Source: Brienomyrus brachyistius
Lineage: Eukaryota; Chordata; Actinopteri; Osteoglossiformes; Mormyridae
Direction of reading: 5' to 3'
Assembly (NCBI RefSeq): GCF_023856365.1
Contig: NC_064542.1
Span: 10,657,363 to 10,721,362 of the forward strand
Length of the DNA: 64,000 nt
Shown one piece after another: positions 35,201 through 46,899 of this stretch (its first letter is position 1; every line of letters begins with the position of its first letter). Both the position numbers and the translations under genes were made by a program. The notes under the pieces are model-generated. The model searched no databases. It was not told the DNA's origin and saw only the letters and a program-made list of their open reading frames with translations.

Positions 35201-38200
35201 CTTCCCATTCAGTGTTGCCCCCCTGAGTTTCAACACCCCCCCCACCGTCCCAGTGTCGACCCCCCTCATGTGAACCCCCCCCCCCTTTGCGGCTGAATTA
35301 TACACGCAGGCCCCGGTGCGCTGAAGCTGTGCTCTCGTGCTAATCGTAGCTTGCGGCTGCAGAAGTCCAATCACTCACGGTCTTTCTGCGCAGTTCATGT
35401 CCCACTGCTTTTCCAGCCTCCTGCACTTATAAGATATTCGCCGTGACTCTGCAGTCCAGTAAATGGCTTCATTAAGATGTATGTGTGAGTTTAAACCACC
35501 CCCCCCCCCCCAAGTGGCTCTCCTCCCCCACCTCTTTCCTTAGCCTCCTCCGTGGTGTGCTCCTCCCGGTTTGTCTGCCAGGGGGCGGCAGGCTCGTACG
35601 CGTGTGTCCCTTCATGCTCGTACGCATCTGCCGGATGTGTGGATGAGCGGGGGCCACACGCACGGCCCCCCATGGGGAGCCTTTGATTATGCACGCTGGG
35701 CCTCTGTGGGGCTTCAGCCACGCTGTGTGTTTAGAGTCAGCGTGGGTTTAATTGTGGAGCGGCCCCCCTCCCGCGGTGGCGGTTTACTGGCCGTCATCCA
35801 CGGCGGGCGTCTCCCCCGAAGCGTGGATTTCCCGTCGGATCACGTTGAGCGCCCGTCGTCGTCGGAGATAGCGTCAATCCGCACGTAAACGCCAGGCCTT
35901 CCCGATGATTACCTGCCTCGGAATAGTTTCAGACGCTTTAGTACTGTTTTCCCCAGTCAGGAATTTGGGTCACATTTTGGGTGCACTCACTAGGTTATCT
36001 GTACCCTGCCCGAGCACCTTAGACCTCCAACATCCAGTTCGTTTTACCAGTATGATCGCTCCACACCGAGGTGGGACTGTTCAGTTGGACTCGGGCATGG
36101 GACGCATCTGGTGACGATCGCTAACCGTGCCGGAGCACAGAATTCAGGCATGACATCAATGATGCGACTGGCCGTTTAACAAAGCATTCCTACAAATGGA
36201 TCACTTTAGTCTTCAGCAGAGGTGCAGTGTTTGCTGGAACTGACGAGAGAATCCAGGAACAACTGTATGTAACACACAAAAACGCTGAGATATTTGGTAA
36301 AATAAGGAATCTTTTTAAATGTTGCGTTGCATACTGGGTAAATTTAAAAGAGAGCACAGTTCAAAACGACTTCAAATAATCCGCAAAATAAGGACATTAA
36401 TCAATATCGCTTGTCTTCCTGTTTTCTTCAACGCAAAAAGTTGCACGGTGATGACAAAAGTGTGCTCGGACATGGAACATTAAGTGCACGCCAATGGGGA
36501 GGGGGGACAATTTTGCTCAGGTACGGTACGAGGCAATTGGGCCAAGTGTGAGTACAGCCCTTACTCACCGGGCCTGTTCTGCTTCCTCAGCAATCAGGAT
36601 CTCAGTTCACCTCATTGGCTAGGAAAACCCACATGTCCTGGGACTTTATTTTGTCAGTATCGTTGCAGTCATTCAAAGGCAACACAGAACATAAAGAAAG
36701 TATATAAAAAATAGTACAATGGATTTGAAAGGAAAGCAAGAGTGCAAATGAGTACAGGTTAGTCAGTATATCTCCTTGTTTCTCCCTGTACTGGCCTGTG
36801 CTCCTCTTCCTCCTCAATGTCTCCTGGTTAATTCATGTGCAGACCTCTCCTCCTCCACTCCATCTCCTTGTTTCTCCCTGTACTGGTCTCTCCTGCTCCT
36901 CCTCCACTCCATGTCCTTGTTTCTCCCTGTCCTGGCCTGTCCTCCTCCTCCACTCTCTGTCCTTGTTTCTCTCTGTACCGGCCTGTCCTCCTCCTCCACC
37001 ACGTCTCCTTGTTTATCTTTGTACAGGCAGTGCCCAGGCCTCCGCCCCTCTCTCAATGGCCTCAGTGGGCTGCCTGGAGGCGCAGGCCCGATGTGCTGCC
37101 GATACGTCCTGTAAGGCTGCTTACCAGATCCTGACCCACTGTGCTTCCTCGGAGGTGGGCTCGTCCCTGACTGCAGAGGTGCCCCGCGAGTGCCTGGCGG
37201 CACAGGGCACCCTGTCCCAGCACAGCTTGCTACTGTCCCTGCAAGTGCCGACGGGGCTCCCGCAGCGAGGAGCTCTGCCTCATGGTGTACTGGACGGTGC
37301 GCTTTTCGCAGGGTGAGTGTCCGTGTCCCAGTCGCAGCACACACACCCCAGCCCGCCTCCTGTGTGGGAATTACGGCAGCTCGCCCCAGGGAATCGCCAT
37401 TTAATGTGCCACGAGGGTTCAAATTGGGCTTGTTTTTCACTCCCTGCCACCCCCCCCACCCCCCCCCAGATGTCAGCCTGTTACTAAAATAATTCGCTTG
37501 TGTGGATAATGGGGACGGCGCTGGTGACCATCGTCGCCGCGTCAGACAGAGAAATGAATAAAAACCAGTTGCAGTGTTTCTTCTTTAGGTTTGCTCCTCC
37601 CTCTCCTGTAAGGCGATACAGATTCTGAGGTGTCAAAAAAGTGGATTAAATCCACTTTAATGCAGTACACCTAACCTAAGAAACATTATAGCCTGGCCTG
37701 GCCTACCTCTAACATGCTTAGAACACCTACATTAGCCTACGGTTGGGCAAAATCATTAACACAAAGCCTATTTAATAATAAATCATAATAAATAAATACA
37801 TGAATATCTCATGCGTTTTTATTGAATAATGTACTGAAAGTGAAAAGCAGAATGGATATGGAATACGCATCGTAAAGCCGAACATAGACCTTCGTACAGC
37901 TGTTCAGTTTTGCACCATTTTGCACTTTGGGATTAGATCCCAGGCTTGCTGCGTATTTGTACTCGCTTAGTGATTAAGCTGAATCCGATCTAATCTAAGT
38001 GCGTCTGCTCCCGTCCTCGCCGGATCCAGGCTTTGAGGAGTACGACTCCTCCCCGTATGAGGACTTGGAGATGGAGCTGGTGAGGAGCATCGAGATGTCC
38101 CGCATGTCCTCCATCGTGGCAGGTAACTGGAGACGGCCCCAGGACACGTCCGGCCATAGTGATGCACGGTAATGCGCTGCTGCGAGACAGCGCCACTGGT

Positions 38201-41200
38201 CCGGGGGGGGGGGGGGGGGGCACTGAGCACCAGCCGAATGGCAAGGGGATCGTCCCGTGGGCCAGACGGCGCTGCGCTCCGGCTTAGAGGCGGGCTTTGC
38301 TTGCCGCACGGTGATAATCAGCGATATTCAGTGATTCATTTCCAGATGCCTTTAGGAGAACATCTGACCATGTTCTGCAAGGGGCTCAGGGGAAGCAAAA
38401 ATTGTAAAGATCTTTGGGGAAAACGTCAAAATGTTAGCAATGGCTGCTAAATTAAAAATGTTTCATGTCTCGACTTCTCTCTCTTCCCGCTGATGTCCTG
38501 ATCTGTTTCCTCCTTTTCTCCCTCCCTTCTTTCCTCCTTGTCAAAATGTCCCCCCACCAGCCTCGTCTCTGCCCCCAAATGGGCAGAACCAGTGCCTAAA
38601 GGCGGCGCAGGACTGCGGCCTGTACGAGAAGTGCGGCTCTCTGCGCTCCGAGTACGTGCTCGCCTGCACCAAGCGCGTGCCCAGCTCCGAGCGCTGCAAC
38701 CGGCAGAAGTGCCACCGGGCGCTGCGCCGCTTCCTGGAGCGCGTGCCCGAGCAGTACAGCTTCGGCGTGCTCTTCTGCCCCTGCACCGACACGCTGTGCG
38801 GCGAGCGCCGTCGCAAAACCATCGTGCCGTCCTGCTCCTTCGAGGACCGTGACGGAAAACCCAACTGCCTGAGCCTGCAGGCACACTGCATCAGGGATGA
38901 GCTGTGCAGGTCAGTTCTGGAACGCCGCACTAGGGGGCGCTCTGGCCGAGAACCTGCCCTGCATTCATTTCACGGTTCAATGTTACGGTGCTTTATGCAG
39001 CGATTTATTCATATTTACGCATTAAGCCAGGCTAAGGACAGTAGCCTTTGTTTTGTAATTATTGTGTTTAGATTTTTCATCTCATGTTGTCATTTTCATG
39101 GTGAAAACTAACAAGGCTTAGCGGTATTTTTAGTAGTCATTTTCAGTGATTATTTTTCATCATGCTTCATCAATTACTCCTAAAAACAAATGCGTTTCAC
39201 GCAGTAGGAAAAAGAATCCAAATCTTCGGTCGTTTCCATTTATTGATACGGTTTTAATGCCGCGATTTGGCCAATCAGCAGCTGAGTAAGCCTAATTAAT
39301 GCGGAGCTGAACCGGACTGGAAAGCTGTGTATAGCGGTCAGCGGGGGCTGGGGGTGATGCGAGGTGATGTTTAGTCGGGGGCTCAGATTGTCTAGCTATG
39401 TCTCTGAATCCAGCCCTCATGCTTATTCACTTTGGATCTATGAATAGGGGACGTGCACATCCATAGACTCACAGGCTCCTGCGAATCACCACAAGGGCGG
39501 TGCTAGCACTGAGATCCACGCTAGCTCACCCTTTTCCTGCCTGACCCCTCTCCACACGCGTCTGTCACTCCCAGCGCTCCCATTGGCTGGTCTCAGTCCA
39601 ATCACGGCTCTGAATCTCGGCTTATCGTCGTTTGCTCTTCTGCCACTCTGTCTGTAGTGTCAGCAGTTAGGGGCTGAGCCCCACTGCGTTTCCTCATCTC
39701 ACCTGCGGCTCGGCCACCTCTGAACTTCCCCCACGCTCTGCTGTCGTCACTCTCTTCTTAGCCCATTTGGAACCTTAAATTGGTTCTGCTCATGAGTCTT
39801 TCTAATTGGCCATATGATATCCCCCATAATAGCCCATGTCATTTTCCATGAGCAATTATTGTCACGTGACCTGATTTTGACTGACGTCCCGGCGCATTAA
39901 GAGCAGCTCCATCTTCCCGTTTATTATCCCCTGCTCACCGCCCCCCTCCCCCCCCCCCCACGGTCATTTTTCACGCTGGCCATTTTTTTTTTGCCAAACG
40001 GCAGCGGTGATGGTGTGGCGTAGATGTACTGTAGAGGGCGACGGCGTGCGGCTGACTCTCTGCCTGTCTGTGTGTCAGATCGCGACTGGCTGATTTCCAG
40101 CATAACTGCCAGGTGTCCCCCTACTCGCCTCCCGACTGCCTGCGGGAGAGCAGCGCCATGTGTCTGAAGGCCTACGCGGGGCTCATAGGTGAGCAGCAGC
40201 TGCGGGAAAAGCCAAGAGGGAGGGGCCGGGGGGGGTGCATGGCATTTGTTATCCAGCTGTGTTTATGGCCACCATTCACCCCCACCCCCAGGTACCATCA
40301 TGACCCCCAACTATGTGAGCAACAGCAGCATGGAGGTGTCGCAGTGGTGCAGCTGCGAGGGCAGCGGGAACCAGTGGCAGGACTGCCTGCGCATCCTGCA
40401 CATGTTCAGTGACAACGGCTGCCTGCGTGAGTGTCAGTGCAGGCAGGCAGACAGGCAGGGGCCAGGAGGACGGGGCGCACAGAGGGGGTACTCGTACACA
40501 CACACACATGCATAGGGGCCATGAGGACGGGGCGCACAGAGGGGGTACTCGTACACACACACATGCATAGGGGCCATGAGGATGGGGCGCACTGAGGGGG
40601 TACATACACACACACACACACACACACACACGCATAGGGGTCATGAGGATGGGGTGCACTGAGGGGGTACATACACACACACACACATACACACATAGCG
40701 GCCATGAGGATGGGGCGCACTGAAGGGGTACATACACACACACACATACACACATAGCGGCCATGAGGATGGGGCGCACTGAGGGGGTACATACACACAC
40801 ACACATACACACATAGCGGCCATGAGGATGGGGCGCACTGAGGGGGTACATACACACACACACACACAACCCAAAGCTGTGTTCTGATGGCTATCTGACG
40901 CGGCTCATGCTGTACCTTGCAGGCAATGCCATCAGTGCCCTTGGAAGCTGGCCCTCCCGGTCGGTGGAGACCACGCCTTTGCCCCGCCCACGCCCGTCGC
41001 CACGTATCCAGCACGATGAGATAAATGGAAACGTCCTCCCCGAGCTCAATGTGGTGAGTGGCTCCCTCTAGGGCCAGGCTCCGCCCACAGAGCCCAGCCA
41101 CGCCCAGCTCAGATCTGAACTTGGGCTCCTTCAGGTTCCCAGCAGCCCAGAGATAAGCAGTCAGGTGGCCCATGGGGTGTGAGCATACGCACGGGCCCTG

Positions 41201-41475
41201 CCAGGACCTGGGTGCCCCCCCAGCCCTGACCCCTAACCCTCACCAGTTAGGTATATGTATGGATAATTTGCTTGAGATAATTTCCCTACCTCCCTGCACT
41301 TTAACTACGGGATTGGGCGTCTCGCTGCTGCCCTCCTCTCTCTGTGGCCCCTTTTCTCTACCTCCTTGCCCCCCCTCATCCAGTGCTCACTCTCTGTGAG
41401 AGGATTAACTAAAGGTGTTTGCGTGAGGCAGCGCATCAGTCAGCTTGTATTAATATTCATTTATTCATGCCCATC

Positions 41476-41521
<46 letters not shown>

Positions 41522-42024
41522 TCCCTCTCCCTCTATCTTAATCCCTCTGACTCTTTCCTCCTTCCTGGTTTTCTCTTCCATTCATTCCCTCTGTTTTGCT
41601 CTCCTCCCTCCCTCCCTCCATCCCTCACTCATTCATTCGCATTTCTCCACCCACTTAATCATCTTTCCATTCACTCTCCCCGCTTCTCACCTTGCCCTCT
41701 CTGGTGCCCGTCCCGCCCCATCACGTTCAACCCCCCCCCCCAACCCCCACTCCCCGGTTTCCATCCATCCATCCATCCATCCATCCATCCATACTACTCT
41801 GTGCATGTATGTCCCTCTGTCAGGTGGAAAAGAGTGAGGAGGAAGAGGAGGAGGTGGTGCAGGAGTCCCACGAGGAAGTAGAAGGGGAGTTCAACGTGAT
41901 CCAGCTGTATTCGGAAAAAGGCACAGAGTCGAACATGCACTCCGGGGCTTGGGGGTGGGCTGCTTCCCCCAGCCCGTCCCTGCTGCTGTCCCTGCTGCTG
42001 CTGCTGACTGACACACTGAGCTAA
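29130..42024 (+). CDS. gfra3: GDNF family receptor alpha-3-like, GPI-anchored (frame broken in exon 2)
   Basis: Co-receptor that binds an artemin-type ligand and presents it to RET at the cell surface. Coding exons: 29130-29202, 37027-37312, 38030-38122, 38561-38909, 40079-40188, 40292-40426, 40923-41053, 41824-42024 (stop TAA), all GT-AG. Exon 1 is a signal peptide (MIFLGVLLNVFIRG core). Exon 2 is cysteine-rich domain 1 (CLEAQARCAADTSCKAAYQ, then CKCRRG and VYWTV). Exon 3 has SSPYEDLE. Exon 4 is domain 2 (CNRQKCHRALRRF, CGERRRKTIVPSC). Exons 5-6 are domain 3 (SRLADFQHNC, AYAGLIGT, MTPNYVSNSS with an N-glycosylation sequon). Exon 8 is acidic and ends in a leucine-rich GPI-attachment tail. About 458 residues if the frame were intact. 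Domain 1 and the MTPN-VSN region resemble GFRA3 more than GFRA1, 2 or 4. Exon 2 is 286 bp where 285 is expected: one extra base near 37237-37239 would lead to TGA at 38034-38036. Confidence 0.88.
33260..33538 (+). repeat. 97-bp tandem repeat, three copies
   Basis: Three consecutive near-identical copies (starts near 33260, 33356 and 33453; unit 96-97 bp), each with gcgcaggcaggccgtcc and ccttaactcagcagccaagg. Open frames through it on both strands repeat the same peptide and are not supported as genes. Confidence 0.85.
34288..34430 (+). repeat. Left copy of a direct duplication flanking the 10-bp satellite
   Basis: Shares ggagggaggagag, tgcaggttca, gcaaacatatg and tggagtgagaaaa in order with 35034-35136. 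It contains an extra G-run (34340-34356) and a short insertion. Confidence 0.75.
34549..35032 (+). repeat. 10-bp satellite (about 48 units)
   Basis: Near-continuous decamers of the form cgNgttatac (variants cgcgttatac, catgttatac, cgtgttacac, tacgttatac, catgatatac) with short higher-order blocks. Because 10 is not a multiple of 3, all three forward frames stay open and give repeated YRVIPCYTAL-like peptides. Stray units recur at 35138-35168. Confidence 0.9.
35034..35136 (+). repeat. Right copy of the direct duplication flanking the 10-bp satellite
   Basis: Diverged direct copy of 34288-34430 lying immediately after the satellite. Confidence 0.75.
36771..37026 (+). repeat. gfra3: Pyrimidine-rich tandem array ending in the exon 2 acceptor
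   Basis: Five units of about 46-49 bp (the first interval is longer), built on ccttgtttctccctgtactgg followed by cctcctcctccactcc. The last unit reads ccttgtttatctttgtacag and supplies the polypyrimidine tract and AG of gfra3 exon 2. Confidence 0.85.
37237..37239 (+). other. gfra3: One-base insertion (extra C) in gfra3 exon 2
   Basis: Upstream of this CCC run, exon 2 reads as domain 1 in one frame. Downstream the conserved CKCRRGSRSEELC and VYWTVRFSQ continue in the next frame. Removing one C restores the family pattern and makes exon length agree with the phases of exons 1 and 3. As written, translation continues for about 25 unrelated residues and stops two codons into exon 3. The cause may be an assembly or read error, an allele, or true loss of function. 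Confidence 0.85.
38910..40078 (+). other. gfra3: gfra3 intron 4
   Basis: 1.2-kb intron between domain 2 and domain 3 exons. Apart from a C-run near 39945-39959 and a T-run near 39985, I see no repeat or other feature. Confidence 0.55.
40455..40870 (+). repeat. gfra3: Minisatellite in gfra3 intron 6
   Basis: About seven units of roughly 55-66 bp (ccatgaggatggggcgcac, then gagggggtac, then a CA run). It occupies most of the 496-bp intron between exons 6 and 7. Long minus-strand frames through it (up to 255 codons) are repeat artefacts. Confidence 0.88.
41478..41795 (+). repeat. gfra3: (CT)n, pyrimidine tract and (CATC)n before gfra3 exon 8
   Basis: A (CT)n tract near 41478-41523, pyrimidine-rich DNA, then (CATC)n at about 41761-41792. 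The tetranucleotide array ends about 30 bases before the last acceptor at 41823. Confidence 0.8.
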
Positions 42025-43250
42025 GGGGGGGAGGGGCAGCACATGGAGGACCCCCGAAGCTCCGCCTCCACCCAACCCCTCCCCCATATTGATGCTCAGA
42101 GAGGGAGAGCGAATGAGGCAGCAGGCAGGATGGAGGAAGAGGAGCGGAGATGGACGGACTGAGGAATGGCCTCACTTTGTGTGTCGTATTGCTCTCTCTC
42201 TCTCTTGCGTGTAATCGTCTCATTCCCCGCTTTTCTCCCCACTGTTGGCGCCGGCGATCGGGGCGACTGCGCCCTCCCCAAACAGACCGATCAGCGCGCC
42301 TGCCTCTCCGCCTCCTCCATCCGGCATCCGGCTCCCAGACACTCATCAGCGTTTGCCGTGCAGTGCGAGCGGGCGACTGCACCCCCCACACGCCATCTTG
42401 TGATTCTATGTGTAAAAGTGCCGGGGCTGAATGGCAGCCCTGTGGAAAAGCAGCACCCCCCTTTTCTCTCGTCTCCTGTCCGTTTTGCTGGTACACCCCC
42501 CCGCCCTTCCTGTCCTTGCCCTCTACAGGAGCGTCTGCCCTTTCACGTGGGGGGCGATGCCATGGGGTTTACAGCTGATGTACACGGCACAGAGGCATTT
42601 TTTGGGGACGGGACAAGGAGAGGAGTGAGAGGGAAAGGTGGGCAAGCTGAGCACTGCGCCTCCTTCTCTGCCTCCCTCTGCCCGCGTCTCCCTCTCCCCC
42701 ACGTTAGCATGCACCTCCGACCCCCGGTGATCAAACATCGGCTGGCTAAGCCCTCCTTCATCGCTTTATCTGCTGCTGTTTAATTTCGCCGCCGCATGGG
42801 TCTGAGAGTTTAACCACAGGCGTCGATACGTAGCAGGAAAAAAACCTAATAACAGCAAAACGGAAAAACAATATGAGTAATAAAGCAAAAATCGAATAAC
42901 CGCACCGCGCGTCTCGGGTCTGCACATGTGGGGAAATAGAGACCTATTTGTTTCCGTCTGCAGCCTTTTTTTTTAGGGCATTGTTTTAGTTTTGGGGAGA
43001 CAATACATTACGGTGGGGGCCATTTATCTTCTGCGGCATTGTGGGAGAGATTGTGGGAGAGGAAGAAGGGGCAGGCGTGCGAATGCGTGCGGAGGAGAGC
43101 GAGGAAGAAGACAGCAGCAGTGCGAGGCCCTGGAGCACAAACAGAGCGTGCACCATTCCCTACTCCTCCCTGCTGATCGATCGCTCACTGACACTGTGTT
43201 CTCTTCTATTGTGTTTTCTTAGGAACTTGCAAAATTAACTTCCATCTGCA
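42025..43250 (+). other. gfra3: gfra3 3' UTR and 3' flank
   Basis: Sequence after the gfra3 stop codon. AATAAA at 42879-42884 is the first good poly(A) signal and would give a 3' UTR of about 870 bases. A further AATAAA lies near 43796. Open frames here show no recognisable protein. Confidence 0.45.
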
Positions 43251-43254
43251 GGGG

Positions 43255-45165
43255 ATGGGGGGGGGGGGGGGCAGTTGGGCTGGGGCTGATTTAGAGGCAG
43301 CATTAGTGGTAGTCACACCTCTGTCACCCTGCCCGCCATCTTTAATCTCTCTTTCTGTCTGCCGGGGTGAAAAGCTTTAGTTGTCGTGGCAACCCTCCCT
43401 TGTATCCCTCCACCTTCCTGGGGCTCAGAGTGTTTACCGGAGGCCCCCCTCGTACCTTAAACGAACGCCGCCTTTGATATGATACATGAAAGAGGAGAGC
43501 ACTCGCTGGAGGAAGGCACCACCGTGCCAGGGAAAGTGCAGAGATGGGACTGAGAGGAACAGGCAGTGGGTTAACTGGGAAGGAGGATCGATCGTGCTGT
43601 CGGGTCTGCTGAACCTCGTTTATGACGACCGCTGTAATTTTTAATTGTTATTGCGGTCATTTGTCGTCTGGTGACATCTGTATGTGCCAGGAGCTTGACA
43701 GTGACAGTCAGTGGTGAAGGAGGGACCTTGATGGCATTGATTTATATTAGAATATTTTAGAAATCATTATTAGTGAGCTAAGAAGTCATGCGTTAAATAA
43801 ACATGCACTGCGAGGTCGGGGGGGGGGGGGGGGGGTTTGAGTATAAATCTTTTTTTTTTTATTGCAGCTATTGTGCTAAAGCTGTATAATTTGCTCCAAC
43901 CCGACTTCCCGATGCAATTTCCATCGTAAAAAATTCTGGTGCTGCCTTAAGTTCTCTGCTCCAAGACCCTTTACTGCGGCAGCACAGTGGTCTGTTTCAA
44001 CAGCGTCTTACTGATGACTGGAGAGGGGGAGATGGAATCAGAGAGAGAGAGAGAGAGAGAGAGAGGAGGAGGGAAAAAGGGAGAGAAAGTGACCAAAAGG
44101 CTCTGGGTAGCATTAGTGCTATAGTCAGACATCTCAGATTTATTTCCATGCCTTGAGCTGAGAGCCAGGTCTCGCTTCCATTGTGTTACCTAGTGCTTTA
44201 ATGTGCGTTGCTGGATGTCCATGCATCAACATCAGCGAGCTTCAGAATAAACTTCAAAAACACACTCGCATCGTTACTTTGCCTGCTGTTTCTCTCCCTT
44301 CAGTGCTCCCGTGAAGGGAGAGCCGAAATAAACAGTGTAAATTCTGTGACATTTAAAAGCTATTTTTTCTATATGGTATGTACACGTGGATGTACAGGTG
44401 TGTGACCTGCGTTCCTTTTTATTAACTGCCGTTGCCGTGGACGTGGTCGGGCTCCTCCTGCTTCCCCTCCCCACCCTGTTTCTTCGATTCGGGCAGAAAG
44501 GTGCCGCGCCCCCTTCTGTGGAAATGAAGCTACTGTCCACAACATAACGGCTGTTTCATCTGTGCTGTTTATGGTGAAAGTTAAATGCCTGTGGTTTCTA
44601 TGTTGAACCCCACATCAGAATCACTGGCCATATTAGTCATACTGACGAAATTTTCCAGATTTCAAAACCAATAATGTTTAGGTGTATTTAGGTTTGATGT
44701 GTGTTAAAAGAGGATAGAGACACAACTGGAATTAAGGAATCATACGAGCGTTAAAGCTCGTAATGAATCTAAGACAGTAACAGAATAAAATGCTAATAAC
44801 TAAATGCTAATCAATTTAGAAATTAGCTAACATGATATCGAAGGCAGCAGCGACAGAGGGGGAATGGTTGGTTCAGTAGTTCTCCTTGGTGACAAATCCA
44901 CAGAACCCATTTGTTGAGAGCGAACAGAACCCTGAGCTTCTCTACGTTGTGCCCTTTGGCACAGTTAGTGTCAGAAAAGGCTGACCGGTCCCCTTGTCTG
45001 TATCCGTAACATTCAGGTTTTGTTCTGTGCTGTTTTCTATCAGGTGTGGACAAAAAAAGAAAAAAGAAACTTGCAACACTGTGCAAAAACGAGTCAATAA
45101 AAAGACCAACCTCACGTTTTTTCTACCTGTGCTGCTTGACTGGTCTGTGTGCGCGTCCCCTCCCA
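43255..45165. other. Downstream flank of gfra3
   Basis: No gene recognised. Poly-G runs at about 43256-43271 and 43819-43836, and (GA)n at about 44041-44064. Confidence 0.4.
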
Positions 45166-45182
45166 ATGGGCCCGAGTGATGC

Positions 45183-45897
45183 TCAGCTGAGGGTGAGCCG
45201 CGCCGGTGATGGCTCTCACCAAGCGATGGGAGTGATCCTCAGCTGAGGGTGAGCCGCGCCGGTGATGGCTCTCACCAAGCGATGGGAGTGATCCTCAGCT
45301 GAGGGTGAGCCGCGCCGGTGATGGCTCTCACCAAGCGATGGGAGTGATCCTCAGCTGAGGGTGAGCCGCGCCGGTGATGGCTCTCACCAAGCGATGGGAG
45401 TGATCCTCAGCTGAGGGTGAGCCGCTCTCACCAAGCGATGGGAGTGATCCTCAGCTGAGGGTGAGCCGCTCTCACCAAGCGATGGGAGTGATCCTCAGCT
45501 GAGGGTGAGCCGCTCTCACCAAGCGATGGGAGTGATCCTCAGCTGAGGGTGAGCCGCGCCGGTGATGGCTCTCACCAAGCGATGGGAGTGATGCTCAGCT
45601 GAGGGTGAGCCGCTCTCACCAAGCGATGGGAGTGATGCTCAGCTGAGGGTAAGCCGCGCCGGTGATGGCTCTCACCAAGCGATGGGAGTGATCCTCAGCT
45701 GAGGGTGAGCCGCTCTCACCAAGCGATGGGAGTGATCCTCAGCTGAGGGTGAGCCGCTCCGGTGATGGCTCTCACCAAGCGATGGGAGTGATACTCAGCT
45801 GAGGGTGAGCCGCTCCGGTGATGGCTCTCACCAAGCGATGGGAGTGATCTCAGCTGAGGGTGAGCCGCGCCGGTGATGGCTCTCACCAAGCGATGGG
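45183..45897 (+). repeat. 56/44-bp minisatellite with a palindromic E-box core
   Basis: Fourteen copies of cagctgag, usually in the perfect palindrome CCTCAGCTGAGG. Units come in a 56-bp form and a 44-bp form lacking gccggtgatggc. Unit lengths were measured directly at 45191/45247/45303 (56) and 45415/45459 (44). Confidence 0.92.
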
Positions 45898-45959
45898 ACT
45901 TCTTCCGTAATAATGTCATTTTCTGTGTCACGCAACTCAGCACCCTTTTGTAACACCGA

Positions 45960-46071
45960 TACCATGGTCAGACCTGGAAGGGAATCTTGCTGGACTCATA
46001 GCCCCCTGTGACCTTCTACTAAATAAGTGGATGGATGGATGGATGGATGGATGGATGGATGGATGGATGAA
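45960..46071 (+). repeat. SINE tail remnant with (GGAT)n
   Basis: Ends in gtggatggatggatgg after a stretch resembling the 3' end of the SINE at 51299-51642. The microsatellite spans about 46028-46069. Confidence 0.45.
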
Positions 46072-46805
46072 AGTTCCCACGGCAATAACTTCAGTAGCCA
46101 CTGCTGAGAAAAGGTTAATTTATTATTATGGTATCTAATTGCAGGTCTGATTTGATACTCAAATACAAATTACTGTATGTCTTTAGAAATGAATGACATT
46201 CAGAGACGCCTGCCCCATATCTCACTCCTGATTACACCTGCCCATCTGCTCCTTTGTCATGTTCTGTTTCACACCCTGAACATCTTTTTAAACATCCACA
46301 GCCTGTGTCTGCTGCCAAGCAGTAATTACTCGAAGCCGCTCAGCAGATGTTGGACCTCCAACCACTACATTCATAAAACATTCAATTATCCAACACTAAT
46401 GCTCATTTTCATAATGATTTTCCACTTTTGGAAATATTTGGTTTCAGCACACAAATACCTTTAATAAGGAGTGAATTACATCATGGCCTCAATTACACAA
46501 TAAATGGTTCACCCGGGACTCCAATTCAAATGGTCACTGATTTGGCCCTAACCATGAATTAAATTTAAGGATTATATTTTAAGACGTAGGATTGAATTCC
46601 CCCTAATCGTTTTTTTTTAATAGGGTTTCATGTGTCTGATATGAGATGAAAACACTCATGGTTTTTCCACAAGAACAGTGACGATGCTGAATATTTGGTA
46701 GCAGGACATTTCACATTCAGAAGTAGGAAATATATTGACTCAGTGTTTCTTTGGAGAGCCCCCTCTCCAGATCAAAGAAATGCAGATACCCCTCCCTCTG
46801 TACTA

Positions 46806-46887
46806 GATGGATGGATGGATGGATGGATGGATGGATGGATGGATGGATGGATGGATGGATGGATGGATGGATGGATGGATGGATGGG
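46806..46887 (+). repeat. (GGAT)n microsatellite
   Basis: About twenty perfect tetranucleotide repeats. Confidence 0.95.
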
Positions 46888-46899
46888 AAATCCTAATAA

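Larger units (their letters stand above)
29203..36770 (+). other. gfra3: gfra3 intron 1
   Basis: A 7.8-kb intron between the signal-peptide exon and domain 1. It contains (GT)n at 32073-32099, (GT)n(GA)n at 32203-32279, and the tandem arrays listed separately. A 133-codon frame at 30329-30730 is not recognisable and lacks supporting splice structure. Confidence 0.6.

Noticed and set aside
40406..41173. 255-codon minus frame across gfra3 introns 6-7
   Set aside because: Composed of the intronic minisatellite and antisense of exon 7.
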